NCBI RefSeq assembly: GCF_905171765.1
Contig: NC_053390.1
Location: 515,492,852 to 515,556,851 of the forward strand
Direction: 5' to 3'
DNA from: Bufo bufo
Lineage: Eukaryota > Chordata > Amphibia > Anura > Bufonidae
DNA length: 64,000 nt
The translations under genes and the position numbers were made by a program. The notes beneath the pieces were generated by a model. It was given only the letters and a program-made list of their open reading frames with translations. It searched no databases and was not told where the DNA came from. This document shows positions 10,641 through 22,739 of this stretch, piece after piece; the stretch's first letter is position 1; every line of letters starts with the position of its first letter.

Positions 10641-11268
10641 CTCATCTCATCTTTTTTTTTTTCATTTACGGGCCGTTTTTTCTGTTACGTATACGGAATC
10701 ATTCATTTCAATGGTTCCGCAAAAAAAAACGGAATGTGTTCCGTATGCATTCCGTTTCCATATTTCCTTTTTTCTGTTCCGTTAAAATATAGAACATGTA
10801 CTACTATTGCCTGCAAATCACGTTCCGTCAATGGGTCTGCAAAAAAACAAAAAACTGATACAAAAACGCATCTGTATGTCATTAGTATCCGTTCCGTTTT
10901 TGCAGAACCATCTATTGAAATTTTATGCCCAGCCCAATTTTTTCTATGTAATTACTGTATACTGTATTTGCCATACGGAAAAACACAACAGAAAAACTGA
11001 ACCGAAACGAAAACACAACGGAAACAAAAAATGGAAAAACGGATCTGGAAAAAACGGCCTGCAAAACACTGAAAAAGCCATAAGCGGCCTTTCTACTTTA
11101 TTTTTTCGGTGCACTTCGCATCAGTGATTTTGCAGCTGCTAATAGAACAACAAAAGCAGCATTACTAATTAACGACTTATTAATTTATCCAAAAAGAATC
11201 CAATTTTTTTTAAAAAGATCCAAAACCGACAAACACGGTAATGGAACTTTGCTTAGGCTTCATGCACA
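10641..11268. repeat. Diverged Harbinger-like MITE relic
   Basis: Repeated CCGTTCCG, CGGAAC and GGTTCCGC words on both strands resemble the interior of the GGCCTCATGCACACG family. A terminus-like TAGGCTTCATGCACACGACCG occurs at about 11253-11273. No clean second end or target duplication, so the limits are uncertain. Confidence 0.55.
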
Positions 11269-11289
11269 CGACCGTGCCGTTTGGCCCAC

Positions 11290-12238
11290 AAGCAACTTAA
11301 GTAGGGAGGAATCATGACTTTAGATGGGAAAAATGACGAATATTCTAAAAAATTCATATATTCGTTTTTCGAATATTCGTAATATTCTAAAGCAAGAATA
11401 TATAGCATTATAGCGAATATTCAAAAAAACTAATGTAAAGCAATTTAGCTAATATAGTGCTATAATCTTCATTGTCTAATAGTTGTAATTTTTTTCTCAT
11501 CTGAAGTTCAGATTGGAAAAAAATTACAACTATAAAAAAAAGATTATAGCATTATATTAGCTAAATTGCTCTACATTTGTTTTTTTTATATTTGCTATAT
11601 TGCTATGTATTTTTGTTTTAGAATATTATGAATATTCTTAAAAATGAATATATTTGTTTTTCAAAAATTTGTAATGTTCTAAAACAAGAATATATATCAA
11701 TATAGCAAATATTCAGAAAAAAACTAATATAGAACAATTTAGCTAATATAGTGCTATAATAATTTTTTTTAATAGTTGTAATTTTTTTCCAATCTGTACT
11801 TCAGATGAGAAAAAAATTACAACTACTAGACAAAGAAGATTATGGCACTATATTAGCTAAATTGCTCTACATTAGTTTTTTTGAATATCCGCTATATTGC
11901 CTTATATTCTTGTTTTAGAATATTTGTCTTTTTTTTCCATCTGAAGTCATGATTCCTCCCTGCTTAAGTTACTTAAGCAGGGAGAAATCATGACTTCAGA
12001 TGGAAAAAAAAAGATGAATATTCAAAAAATACAAATATATAGCACTAAATTCTATAGTGCTCTATATTCGTTTTTGACCCACGCCTGTATTGATCACGTA
12101 ATATTCGCATGCCAATTTTTAGAGTAATAAAAATGTAGAATATAACGAATATTCGAATTTGCGAATATTCAATGAATATTCTACAAAATATTCGCAATAT
12201 ATCGTGAATTCGAATATGACCCCTGCCGCTCATCATTA
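11290..12238. mobile_element. AT-rich hAT MITE, left end lost
   Basis: The right end reads CCGCTCATCATTA, the complement of TAATGATGAGCGG, matching the start of the 26109-26692 MITE (TAGTGATGAGCGGC) and its next bases, GGGTCATATTCGAATTC. The interior has many GAATATTC palindromes and large inverted blocks, such as TAGTTGTAATTTTTTTC and its complement and a symmetric CTTAAGTAACTTAAG near 11965. The left terminus with its 8-bp duplication was not found. Confidence 0.65.
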
Positions 12239-13515
12239 ATAGAAAGCACCCAAAAATGACCCCATTTTAGAAACTACACCTCTCAAGGTATTCAAAACTG
12301 ATTTTACAAACTTTGTTAACCCTTTAGGTGTTCCACATGAATTAATGGAAAATGGAGATGAAATTTCTGAATTTGCCTTTTTTGGCAGATTTTCCATTTT
12401 AATAATTTTTTTTCCACTAAGAAAGCAATGGTTAACAGCCAAACAAAACTCAATATTTATTGCCCTGATTCTGTAGTTTACAGAAACACCACATATGTGG
12501 TAGTAAACTACTGTACGGGCACGCGGCATTGCGCAGAAGCAAAGGAACACCATATGGTTTTTGGAAAGCAGATTTCACTGGGATAATTTTAAGCTGCCAT
12601 GTCACATTTGAAGACCCCCCTGAGGCACCCCTAGAGTAGAAACTCCAAAAACATGACCCCATTTTGGAAACTATGGGATAAAGCGGCAGTTTTGTTGGTA
12701 CTGTTTTGGCACCGTTTTTATTTTCTGTTTTTTACAGTGTTCATCTGACAGGTTAAATCATGTGCTATTTTGATAGAGCAGGTTGTTACGGATGCAACAA
12801 TACCAAATATGACTATAAAATAATTTTTTTAGTATCTCCATATTCTGAAAGCCATAGTTTCTTTTTTTTTGGGTGACTGTCTTATCTAGGGGCTCCTTTT
12901 TTTGCGGGATGAGATGACGGTTTGATTGGTACTATTTTAGGGTGCATATGACTTTTTGATCGCTTGCTATTGCACTTTCTGTGATGTACGGTGACCAAAA
13001 AATTGCTTTTTTACCCTTTTTTACGGTGTTCACCTGAGGGGTAAGTTCATGTGATAATTTTATACAGCATGTTCTTACGGATGCGGCGATACCTAATATG
13101 TATACTTTTTTTATTTATTTATGTTTTATACAATAACAGCATTTTTTTATTTAAAAAAATCATGTTTCAGTGTCTCCATATTCTGAGAGCCATATTTTTT
13201 TATTTTTTAGGTGATTGTCTTAGGTAGGGTCTTATTTTTTGCGGGATGAGATGACGGTTTGATTGGTACTATTTTGGGGTGCATATGACTTTTTGATTGC
13301 TTGCCATTACACTTTTGGTGATGTAAGGTGACAAAAAAAGGCTTTTTTGACACCTTTTATTTTATTTTATTTTTACGGTGTTCACCTGAGATGTTAGTTC
13401 ATGTGATATTTTTATAGATCAGGTCGCTACGGACGTGGCAATACATAATATGTATACTTTTATTTATTTCTCTATTTAAACAGGCAATCTGCTGGCCACA
13501 GATTGCCGGTTATTG
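12239..13515. repeat. Fragment of the TTAA-family repeat seen at 60187-62831
   Basis: The sequence from 12243 (CACCCAAAAATGACCCC) follows the same course as 60674 onward, including TCAAAACTGATTTTACAAAC and the recurring words CGGTGTTCACCTGA and CTAATATGTATACTTTTT, which appear two to three times each at intervals of a few hundred bases. Its first third is missing and a hAT MITE abuts its left side. Ends with a small hairpin GGCAATCTG/CAGATTGCC at about 13483-13507. Non-coding. Confidence 0.75.
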
Positions 13516-13865
13516 AGGTCCTTCCTGCATAATACTCATCTGGTTTGTTTGTTCCTGCTTGGCTTCCAAATTCCCATCCGTCTCATCCTCTGGTCTTGGC
13601 GTGCTCTCCTGGTTTGACTTCGGCTTGTCCTGACAATTCTCTGCTTGCTCCTCCGGTACCTTTTCTGCTCTCTTGGTTTTGATGCGGCTTGTTTGAACTT
13701 TCTGTTTATGTGCTGTTTGTCTTCCCTGCACTATCCTAGCTAAGGGTTTGTCGACCAGTTGTCCCTTGTCACTAGGACTTGCGAGGCAAGTAGGCAGGGA
13801 CAGGGGTGAGGGTGGAGTTCAGTGGTCACTACGCTACCCCCTGTGTGTGTGATAATTGTCTTACA
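13516..13865 (-). mobile_element. Fragment of the TGTAACGG-ended element family
   Basis: Read on the minus strand from 13865 (TGTAAGACAATTATCACACA) it follows the element at 50730-51341: the block GTGACCACTG, then CTGCCTACTTGCCTCGC, GACAA/GGGACAACTGG, and GCAAGCAGAGAATTGTCAGG. Its distal part is missing. The open frame on this strand (13510-13731) has no recognisable domain and follows from the repeat. Confidence 0.65.
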
Positions 13866-14285
13866 GACATGTTGAATTGGAAGGATTTGTGGAAAGTTTA
13901 TACGATAATTTAAAATGTTTTTTATCTGATATTGAATTGGACAATGTTGGATTACAAAATTTGATGAAAAAGGTCTGCGGTGTTGGTTAGCCAGGTAGCT
14001 TGCTATATGGCAGTTGGGGTAATAGTCACTCTCTGAGTGGACTAAGGATTTGTTAATTGTTGGTAATACCTAACGTTGTTAGTAGATTATTGTGGTTTAC
14101 TTTTAATGATTATTGGGTAACATTAGACACCATGGCCAATTATAATCCATTGATAAAAATAATTATTAATTTTGAGTGGTTGTTTATTTCGAGTTTTGTA
14201 CAGGTATTACTAATTGGAGTTTATGACTCCATGACCTATCTCTTTGGTGACATATCGCCAGTATATGCCACCAATGTCCAATATT
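13866..14285. other. Nothing recognised
   Basis: AT-rich DNA. A 118-codon plus-strand frame (14057-14413) overlaps it but has no family motif and runs into a palindromic repeat, so I do not call a gene. Confidence 0.55.
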
Positions 14286-14644
14286 TTATCTCTAGAACAG
14301 GGCCCCCAAAGCTAAGGAAAGTGCACCGCACATTTATTGAGTGCTCTCTATTCACTTCTATGGGAGTTCCGACAAGAGCCAAGTGTGCTTGGTTATTTCT
14401 GGAACTCCCATAGAAGTAAATAGAGAGCACACCGTGCAAGCACTGGAACTTCTCCTATCACTTCTACGGGTCTTCCGGAAATAGCCAAGCCAGCAATTTT
14501 CAGTACTCCTATAGAAGTGAATGAAGGGTGGCCGCTTGCTTGCTTGTCAGATAGTTTTGCAATGATGGCAGCCCCTTATCCATTGGCTTTATTGCTTGTC
14601 AGATAGTTTTGCAATGATGGCAGCCCCTTATCCATTGGCTTTAT
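14286..14644. repeat. Palindromic repeat and exact 52-bp tandem duplication
   Basis: Around 14335-14440, TATTCACTTCTATGGGAGTTC is mirrored by its near-complement, giving a hairpin that explains open frames on both strands. Directly after it, 14541-14592 is repeated exactly as 14593-14644 (starting TGCTTGTCAGATAGTTTTGC), a 52-bp duplication without mismatch. Confidence 0.85.
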
Positions 14645-14934
14645 ATTGATAAGGATGTTACTATGTAATTAATAGCCTGTTGTTCAGCATTGGATATATT
14701 ACACCAACCCCTCTTTGTTTACTTTCTTCTCTCAATTTATGCAAAGTCAGTACATCAGTATAGACCTCAACACCATGGTTATTCTTTAGAAATATCCTAA
14801 AATCCCTCAAACACAGGTCACATTCCTTTTTCCCAGGGGTCACTCCTCAAACTTTATTTATGTTTATTCATATTCACCTCAAACATCTCAAAAACCTGTC
14901 AGCATCTATGCCCAAATGAAACCAGTCAATATCA
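14645..14934. other. Nothing recognised
   Basis: Unique-looking sequence between the tandem duplication and an old transposon relic. No supportable feature. Confidence 0.55.
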
Positions 14935-15205
14935 GTCACTGGTCCAAAAGTATGGGGACACCTGAATAAATGCAAAACGGTGATTAGGAATACCATCCTG
15001 TGTGTAGCATGTTGCTAAGGGGGCAGATCTGTAAGGGGCAGTGTCCAACATGGTGGACATTTTGAAAGCCTCTATCTTGGAACCAAGTTCACATTTTCAA
15101 ATGGGAAGGGGTGTATGTGACATATGTACAAGACAGAGAATTGAAGGAGGAATCCAAATCTTTGCTTAAATGTGTTGTACAGTACCTCTGATCCTGCCAA
15201 AGTTA

Positions 15206-15880
15206 TCAACAATTTTCTGTGACATGAAACAAAACAATGATCCAATGCAGGATATGCTTAATGTGCTCCTCGTTGTTGTACTGAATCGTCAAGGTGCTCC
15301 ATTTCTCCCATTTATGATGTGCTAAGAGCAACACCTGAGCAGAAATGCTTGCACAGGCATCCAGGATCTGCTGTTGCATGTGTGCCACACTCTGGATTTT
15401 CACTACGTAAACCCTGGACTTGACATCATCCCACAGGTAGAAGTCTAAGGGCGTGAGATCCAGTGAGCATAGGGGCCACTCCACCAGGCTACGACTCCCA
15501 ATCCACTTCACTGGAAACTGCTGATCCAAACACTTGTGGACATCACTTTCATAAAGTAGGGGGCATAATCCTGCTGGAAGAACACTTGGAATGTGTCATC
15601 TTTGTTACACAATGACGGAAGTAACTCATCACGTAATAATTGCAGATACTTGGCAGCAGTAATGTTATTGTCAAGAATGGGCCCACTATCTTTGTCCCAC
15701 ACAGACATACAATTTTCTGTGACCAACCATCTTAGAGGGATCTGTCCAGTGCGGATTTATGTTGAACCAACATCGATGGTTTTGTTTGTTCACTTCCCTA
15801 TTCAAGTAGAAGTTTGCTACATCACCGAACCGTGCCATCGCTGTCAAATGAGGGTCCCGTTAAAATTCCTGTGACATCCA
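15206..15880 (-). pseudogene. mariner-type transposase, C-terminal part
   Basis: Two overlapping minus-strand frames (15508-15726 and 15206-15529) carry SVWDKDSGPILDNNI, then FFQQDYAPYF with the second catalytic Asp, then LDLTPLDFYLWDDVKSR with the third. The tail ILDACASISAQVLLLAHHKWE matches LEACASISPAVLLSVCEEWE of the younger copy. A frameshift near 15530 separates the two Asp residues. The first catalytic block should lie near 15830 but is degraded. Confidence 0.75.
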
Positions 15881-15916
15881 TCTCAACACAGAGATTGGTA
15901 TCATCCTTATTTAGAT

Positions 15917-16561
15917 TAGAGATGGCCTTGCGGTTTCCCCGGCGGTCGTTTTGCAGCGAACTTTGCTCATTCACTAATAGCTAATAGGGCCACAAAAGTC
16001 CTTTTAAGGACTGGTATAGGGTTTGGGTAGTGCAGCATTTGTTTGCGGTTTTGCTACGTTACCTCAGCTACAGATAGTGACAAACGACATTGGAACAAAT
16101 AATTTCTACTGGTGTGATATACCAGTTGCCCCCCCCAAAAAAGTGAGAGAAAAAAAGTGGGCTACAGTAAAATTGTTATTCAGTGAACGCACGTGTACCT
16201 TGAGCCACATAATCACAATTTCTTATGCACATTTTTAAGGCCCGTACTCATGTGGCCTAAAATAAAAAAAATTCTAGGCTCCAACAGGGCATATTTCTGA
16301 GAATTTCCCTATAAGATGCATAAAAATGTCCCCTGATTAAGATACATATTTTTTGTTGGAATTTGTCACTGTCCATGTTGTGGGACTATTTGTACATTTC
16401 TACTAAGTATTTGGTGGCTGCAAATATGACCTGAAGGTTTTTCAGGTTCGCCTGCTATTAAAGTGAATGGGGCCCGCTGCAAACTTGCGGTTCGCGAACG
16501 TTTGATAGCGTTTGCTCGATCGCGTTCACGAACCATCCCGGCTGATGTTCATCCATCACTA
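15917..16561. mobile_element. hAT MITE inserted in the mariner relic
   Basis: Ends TAGAGATGG and CCATCACTA. The flanking octamers are ATTTAGAT (15909-15916) and ATTGAGAT (16562-16569), an 8-bp target duplication with one change. The interior, including GCGGTTCGCGAACGTTTG, is shared in opposite orientation with 41521-42590. It splits the transposase relic and so is younger. Confidence 0.8.
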
Positions 16562-16611
16562 ATTGAGATGATGCAGCAACTGGATCTTGTACATGTGCAA
16601 TTTGTGCATAG

Positions 16612-17004
16612 TCAGTATCCCCTGTATGGTGGTTTGACTCCCCCATTCTCCTGTGATAGATGCTGGGCGCTACAATATGGGCTTTTGTTGAAGGACCCCA
16701 GGATGGTCATTGTTGCTATGTCTGTGGCAGTTTTGTTACGTCCAATTTTTGGCAACACAGAACCTGTTTGGTGAAATTTTGCAGGCAATTTGCCAACTGT
16801 GCCATGGCGGATGGGTGGTCTGTTGGGGAGCCAAGCATTGAAATTTGTTGTAAGGAATTGGGTTCTGCTGTCCCCAGAGATCAGCAAGCACAATCTCTGT
16901 CTTTTCCTTGTGTGTTTAAAATGTATGCAAGTTGGTGGGTGTCCCTTTAAATTCTGGGGGAAGGGGGCATTAAGACAATGTCTATACATTAATAATAGAG
17001 GCAT
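16612..17004 (-). pseudogene. mariner-type transposase, N-terminal part
   Basis: The minus-strand frame contains NFNAWLPNRPPIRHGTVGKL and AKFHQTGSVL, which correspond to the DNA-binding region DFNARHPTRPPISHATVSKL and AKFRETGSVL of the transposase at 3168-4268. It is separated from the C-terminal part by an inserted MITE. Non-functional. Confidence 0.75.
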
Positions 17005-17005
17005 A

Positions 17006-17275
17006 GCTTTATTTTCTTTTTAGAGCTAATTTGAATAAATTATTTCACAAGAGAATCATTGTACGCCTTATAAGATAGGACAGAAGCTAATATACATGAA
17101 AAGCCATACACCCATTTTTTATAATTAAAAAAACATACATAAAAAATGTAGAATAGTCACATATAAGAAATTAATATGTGATTGAAAAACTGATGGAAAT
17201 TGGCGGAAGTGTCCCTTTAAATTCGGAGATGGGGGTGGGGTGACATCCTAGTGGATTATGTTTATTATTTGTAAT
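17006..17275. other. Nothing recognised
   Basis: AT-rich DNA with two CCCTTTAAATTC words (near 16945 and 17215) that may be old TTAA-MITE ends. No gene. Confidence 0.5.
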
Positions 17276-17279
17276 TTAA

Positions 17280-17617
17280 AGGGAATCTGTCAGCTCCAAA
17301 ACTGTGTATAAAGTAAGTGGTGCTGATTCAGAATATGTAATTTTATCTTCATACTCGCTTGCATTCTGATGCTGTGCTCCAACAAACCAGCTATAAAATG
17401 CATTGAGAGGACTCCTCTTTGAGTATTTTCCATTATGTGCGTGATCACTGGAGTCCTTTCAATGGATTTCAGTGGTTGTTTGTCAGAGCACAGCGTCAAA
17501 ATGCAATTGAGTATGAAGATAAACATTTTACAGTACTGTATATTCTGATTCAGCACCACTTAGACTATACACAGTTTACTCTAGTTTTGGTGCTATTTTG
17601 GAGCTGACAGATTCTTT
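17280..17617. mobile_element. TTAA-specific MITE
   Basis: 338 bp flanked by TTAA (17276-17279 and 17618-17621). The ends AGGGAATCTGTCAGCTCC and its near-complement GGAGCTGACAGATTC are inverted. Together with the flank the terminus reads TTAAAGGGA, which fits the TTAAAGGRR end described for Xenopus T2/Kolobok MITEs; piggyBac also uses TTAA. The interior is partly palindromic. No coding capacity. Confidence 0.82.
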
Positions 17618-17621
17618 TTAA

Positions 17622-18119
17622 AGCTTACCACCACAGAAAAAAACTGATGCACTAGAGGCACAGCTTTCTTTTCTTTTTAGAAATGAGATAATTTGCATAT
17701 TTGCATACTTTTTTCCCAGAGGAGCACTTACAATACTCCGGCTTACATCAACTATACACTTTCCACAAGGAGAAATTTTACTCCTCAGATGCAGTACCTT
17801 TGTAAGGACTTTCTCTTCAAAGCTTAGCCATTTGTATTGGAGACCTCTCCTTTCTTATTCAGTATCAAGAAGTTATCATGTTACACATACAGTGGAACTG
17901 CAGCTGATTTCTGGTCACTGTCTCTGGCTAGTGGTTACTTTTTATCATGAAACCATAAAAACCTTATGAAATCATAATTGTCCAGTGTTTCCCATAATTA
18001 AATATTGTAAGTTATCAAACATTCTACAGTAGATGTTGTATAAACAAAGAAAATTGGAAGATAATTACTTTTAGGAAGTATAACTAGGAAGATAACTATA
18101 AATGGGAAGATAACTACTA
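17622..18119. other. Nothing recognised
   Basis: Unique-looking, AT-rich. No supportable feature. Confidence 0.55.
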
Positions 18120-18836
18120 TTTTTTTTACACTATAAGGGAAAAATGGCAGTGCATTTTATAGTCCAAATACTAATGACAGCTCCCATTATGGAAGTGTTC
18201 ATCAGCATGCAGGCGCCAGGTACAGTGAAGGAGGCGCTATGCTGACTCTACTCACCCTGCTTGGTCTTCTTCCGAGCCTCACTATGCACTGTGTCCTGAC
18301 TGCTTATGGCATTAGGATGTAGTGCACGTGCACTGTGTGACATCAGGTCACAATACAGCGCAGGCTGCATGAAGACCAAGGAGCAGTGAGTGAGTGAGTG
18401 GAAGTGCCATACAAAGCAAGCAAGGTAAGTTTAATTTTTATTTTTTTTAACATCTGATCTGAGGTCTGACGGGGTCTGATTTGAGTGTAAAGGAAGTTGG
18501 AGGGTCTGATGGGGAGCTGATCTGAGGCTGATAAGGGCTGGGGGGTGTTGATGGACGCTGATCTGAGGCTGATGGAGTTTGGAGGGTATAATCTGAGGCT
18601 GATGAAGCTTGGGAGCATGAGGGTCTGATCTGAGGCGTGTGGAGGTTGAGGGTCTGATATTGGGGTCTGATCTGAGGTCTGATGAAGAATGGAGGTCTGA
18701 TGTGGGGGTCTGATGAGGATTGGGGGTCTGATCTGATCTGAAAACTGATTAATAATATATTTTTTTCTTATTTTCCTGCAAATCCTAGCTGCGTCTTATA
18801 GTCCGGTGCATCTTATACTCCAAAAAATACAGTACT
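18120..18836. repeat. Interspersed repeat with internal GATCTGAGG array
   Basis: The right end (TCTTATAGTCCGGTGCATC, ACTCCAAAAAATACAGTAC) and the left side (CATTTTATAGTCC) are partly complementary. A related word (GGACTATAAGACGCA) occurs at 32669. Between about 18450 and 18740 a degenerate tandem repeat of roughly 30 bp carries GATCTGAGGCTGATGG. The open frame on the minus strand follows from this array. Confidence 0.6.
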
Positions 18837-19125
18837 TACTGTACATCTGAATGAAGATTATGGGAGAGATGCAGACATGTTAGGCAGCAAATCTGCTGCG
18901 TGTGAATATATACAATTAGATTATATTCACAAATACATCAGAGGCTCCGGTAGGCATCTCTGTAGGACACCTCTACGGAATCTGACTGACCCCATTATGA
19001 GTTAATGCAGTCTGTAGGGCAATGCCACAGATAAGGCACAGCAAACAAAAGCCTGAATGTTCATGTGAACAGAGCCTACTTCTGGTTCTAGACTCATAAG
19101 ATTCTGGATAAGCAGATTGTTATGA
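18837..19125. other. Nothing recognised
   Basis: Sequence left of the large hAT insertion. No gene or repeat identified; its last eight bases before the element form one copy of the hAT target duplication. Confidence 0.55.
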
Positions 19126-19429
19126 TACATAAATAGAGTTGAGCGGACACCTGGGTGTTCGGGTTCGACGGGTTCGGCCGAACTTCACAAAAAAGTTCGA
19201 GTTCGGGACCCGAACTTCACCCGAACATGACCCCGAACCCCATTGAAGTAAATGGGGACCCAAATTTTTGAGCACTAAAATGGCTGTAAAAATGTCATGG
19301 AAAGGGCTAGAGGGCTGCAAATGGCATCAAAATGTGGTTAAGAGCATGGCAAGTGCTCTGCAAACAAATGTGGATAAGGAAATTACTTTAAATAACATAA
19401 AATACGTAAAAATATAAAATAATAATCTT

Positions 19430-20830
19430 GATCTAGGAGGACGAGGTCTATATGGAGTGGGAGGTTGAGGAGGCAGTGGATGTGGCAGTGTAGGTGGAAC
19501 TGCTTTTTGGTTTTAAATTTATTTTTATTTTTTTAAATTAGGATCCACCCCAAAACAGTGGGAAATACAACCTGTGATAACCCCCTCCAGTCATGCTAAA
19601 CACATGTTCAGACAATACACTGGCTGCAGGGCAGGCCAGCACCTGCAAGGCGTAAAGGGCAAGCTCAAGCCATGTGCCCGATTTGGAGACCCAGAAGTTG
19701 CAGGGGGTAGAACCATCAGTCAGTTCGTGTAGGCGTGTGCAAACATATTGCCCCACCATGTTGCACGTCCCTGTGATGTTCACGATCCAATTCGATATCT
19801 GCTCTATCAACCTTCGATGTTCTTTTCTGCACTTACCATGTTGATCACGGTTAGCGGCAAATCAGGGTTCCACGCAGGAGAGATAGCGTGAGAAAGAGAG
19901 ACCACATCCGAAGGAGGTTAATTGTTTTAAATTAAATATGATAGAGTGGAAATGTGGGACAAATTATTAAAGCGTAAATGTGGGACAAATTATTGAAGCG
20001 CAAATGTGGGACAACTTGTTAAAGTTTAAGCATTGAATGAAAGGAGGTGGCGCGCATCAATAAATGCAGAATTTCTGACATTTTATTCCCTGTCACCTAT
20101 GCAGAGCAGGGGTTTCTATCCGGCAAAATTAGTAAAATGTCACCTGACAATGTAACAGACGATTTTTTGAAATTTATGTTCCTGTCACCTATTCAGAGGT
20201 GACCCCGTGATGTCCACCATCTATTTGGATATCTTCTCTATCAACTTTCGATGTTTTTTTCTGAGCCTACCATGTTGATCACGGTTATCAGCGAATCAGG
20301 GTTCCACTCCGGAGAGGGAGCGTGAGAAAGAGAGACCACATCCAAGGGAGATAAATGGATGAAATGTAATTTTGATTGAGCGGAAATATGGGAAAAGTTA
20401 TTAAAGCAGAAGGATCGAAGGAAAGGGCCAATTAAAGACGAATTTAAAAAATTTAAGTCCCTGTCACCTATGCAGAGTAGGGGTTTTTCATCGCCAGAAA
20501 TGGGTTAATGTCACCCACCAATGGAACAGATTATTTAAAAAAAATTCGGTCCCTGTCACCTATGCAGAGCAGGGGTTTATTCACGTCAAAAATAGTAAAA
20601 TGTCAACCCAAGAATGGAAATTCATTAACCTGTCTACTAGGTAGAGCAGGGGTCTATCACAGCCAAAAATTGTTGAGGTGGAGATCCATATGGAGTAGGA
20701 GTTTGAGGAGGCGGTGGATGTAGCGGTGTAGGTGGAAGCGGCGGTGGAGGAGGACGAGGTAGCCAACACTGGTTTTTGGTTTAAATTTTTTAAATTTTTT
20801 ATTAGGGTACACCCCAAAAGAGTGGGAAAT
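19430..20830. repeat. Duplicated 3' end and degenerate repeats of the hAT element
   Basis: The block 19430-19810 repeats 20660-21200 in the same orientation: AGGAGG/CGGTGGATGT words, the phrase CACCCCAAAA.AGTGGGAAAT, and a C-terminal transposase stretch ACPAASVLSEHVFSM (minus strand, 19538-19810) that copies ACPAASVLSERVFSM at 20902-21168. Between them, 19840-19920 is repeated at 20260-20350 (CCATGTTGATCACGGTTA), and CCCTGTCACCTATGCAGAG recurs near 20090, 20458 and 20555. The short words TGTCACCCACCAATGGAACA link these units to the 141-bp satellite of other copies. Confidence 0.75.
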
Positions 20831-20901
20831 ATCAAAAATATCAAAAATATCAAAAATTGGGCTGTAGTATAACAATGGCTGGGTAAGGCCGGTATGCATG
20901 T

Positions 20902-22570
20902 CTATTCTGCACAAGGTACGGACAAGTCCTGTGGGATCCATGCCTGGTTCATTTTAATGAATTTGAGCTTGTCCACATTGGCTGTGGACAGACGGCTGCG
21001 CTTGTCTGTGATAACGCCCCCTGCCATACTAAACACACGTTCAGACAATACACTGGCTGCAGGGCAGGCGAGCACCTCCAAGGCGTAAAGGGCAAGCTCA
21101 GGCCATGTGCCCAATTTGGAGACCCAGAAATTGAAGGGGGCAGACCCAGTATGTGTAGGCGTGTGCACACATACTGCTCCACCATGTTAGTGAAATGCTG
21201 CCTCCTGCTAAGATGTTCCATATCAGCTGGTGGTGCTGGTTGTTGTGGCGTGCTGACAAAGCTTTTCCACATTTCTTCCATGCTAACCCTGCCTTCTGAA
21301 GTGCTGGCGATGCCCCAGCTGCGTTGGGACCTCTTCGTTCTCATCTGCCTTTGCCTTGTGCTTCCACTGTGCCCGTGCTGTCAGGTGGGAATGCCACCAG
21401 CAGCGCGTCTACAAGCGTGTGCTTGTACTCGCGCATCTTACGATCACGCTCCAGTGACGGAATTAAGGACAGTACATTGTCCTTGTAACGGGGATCCAGA
21501 AGCATGGCCACCCAGTAATCAGCACAAGTTAGAATGTGGGCAACTCGGCGGTCGTTGCGGAGACACTGCAGCATGTAATCGCTCATGAGTGCCAGGCTGC
21601 CCAGAGGCAACGAAAAGCTGTCCTCTGTGGAAGGTGTATCGTCTGTGCCCTCTGTATCTCCCCAGCCACGCACCAGTGATGGCCATGAACTGGTCTGGGT
21701 GCCACCCTGCTGTGAACAAGGTTCCTCCTCCTCCATCTCCTCCTCCTCATCCTCCACCTCGTCATCCTCCAGAACTGTGCCCTGGCTGGACAATTGTGTA
21801 CCTGGCGTTTGTGGGTGCCGGAACCCACCCTCGGAGCCACTTGGGAATGACTGGCCGGAAACCCTACAAAAAGATCACTCTTCCTCCTCCTCCTGTGCCG
21901 CATCCTCTTCCATCATCGCCAGGAGCGTTTTTTCAAGGAGACATAGAAGTGGGATAGTAACGCTGAGAACAGCGTTATCGGCACTGGCCATGTTGGTGGA
22001 GTACTCGAAACAGCACAACAAGGAACACAGGTTTCGCATGGAGGCCCAGTCATTGGTGGTGAAGTGGTGCTGTTCCGCAGAGCGACTCACCCATGCGTGC
22101 TGCAGCTGAAGCTCCACTATCGCCTGCTGCTGCTCGCACAGTCTGGCCAGCATGTGCAAGGTGGAGTTCCACCTTGTGGGCACATTGCATATGAGGCGGT
22201 GAGCGGGAAGGTCGAAGTTACGCTGCAGCGCTGACAGGCGAGCAGCAGCAGGGTGAGAACGCCGAAAGCGCGCACAGACGGCCCGCACTTTCTGCAGCAG
22301 CTCTGACATATTGGGGTAATTTAGAAGGAATCTCTGCACCACCAAATTCAGCACATGCGCCAGGCAAGGGATGTGCGTCAAACCGGCTAGTCCCAGAGCT
22401 GCTACGAGATTTCACCCATTATCGCACACCACCAGGCCGGGCTTGAGGCTGACTGGCACAAACCACTCATCGGTCTGTTGTTCAAGGCCCGGCCACAGCT
22501 CCTGCGCGGTGTGGGGTTTGTCCCCCAAACAGATACGTTTTAAAACTGCCTGCTGTCGTTTACCCCTGGC
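20902..22570 (-). pseudogene. hAT transposase, catalytic core and C-terminal dimerisation region
   Basis: Read on the minus strand: GLVVCDNG followed by a TGA at 22411-22413, then HIPCLAHVLNLVVQRFL (the hAT CxxH-type block) and PTRWNSTLHML, an acidic stretch (EEEEE), then ADYWVAMLLDPRYKDNV (21341-21793 frame), and finally the dimerisation domain ACPAASVLSERVFSMAG, VITDKRSRLSTANVDKL and the end KMNQAWIPQDLS with a stop at 20902-20904. The last part is in a different frame from the preceding one (shift near 21170). In the family the protein cuts the element ends and makes 8-bp target staggers. This copy is non-functional. Confidence 0.85.
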
Positions 22571-22739
22571 CAGGGCCGGTGCAAGGATTTTTGCCGCCCT
22601 AGGCAAGATAAAAATTGCCGCCCCCCCCCTTATCAGATGATCTGCCCATATCATGACATCACATATGTTCCACCCCTTTCTCAGCTTTTAAATTAAAAGA
22701 ACTGCTATGTTTCCCTTAGGGTTAATCCAGCTTCTTGTA

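Larger units (their letters stand above)
14935..17005 (-). mobile_element. Old mariner-type element, interrupted
   Basis: A diverged relative of the 2877-4540 element. The C-terminal part of its transposase is at 15206-15880 and the N-terminal part at 16612-17004, both on the minus strand, with a hAT MITE between them (15917-16561). The stretch 15050-15125 (CATTTTGAAAGC to GGGGTGTATGTGACA) aligns with the inverted-repeat region of the younger element. Clear termini are no longer visible, so the limits are approximate. Confidence 0.72.

Noticed and set aside
14057..14413. 118-codon open frame
   Set aside because: No motif, half of it lies in a palindrome that also opens the opposite strand, and codon use is that of AT-rich DNA.
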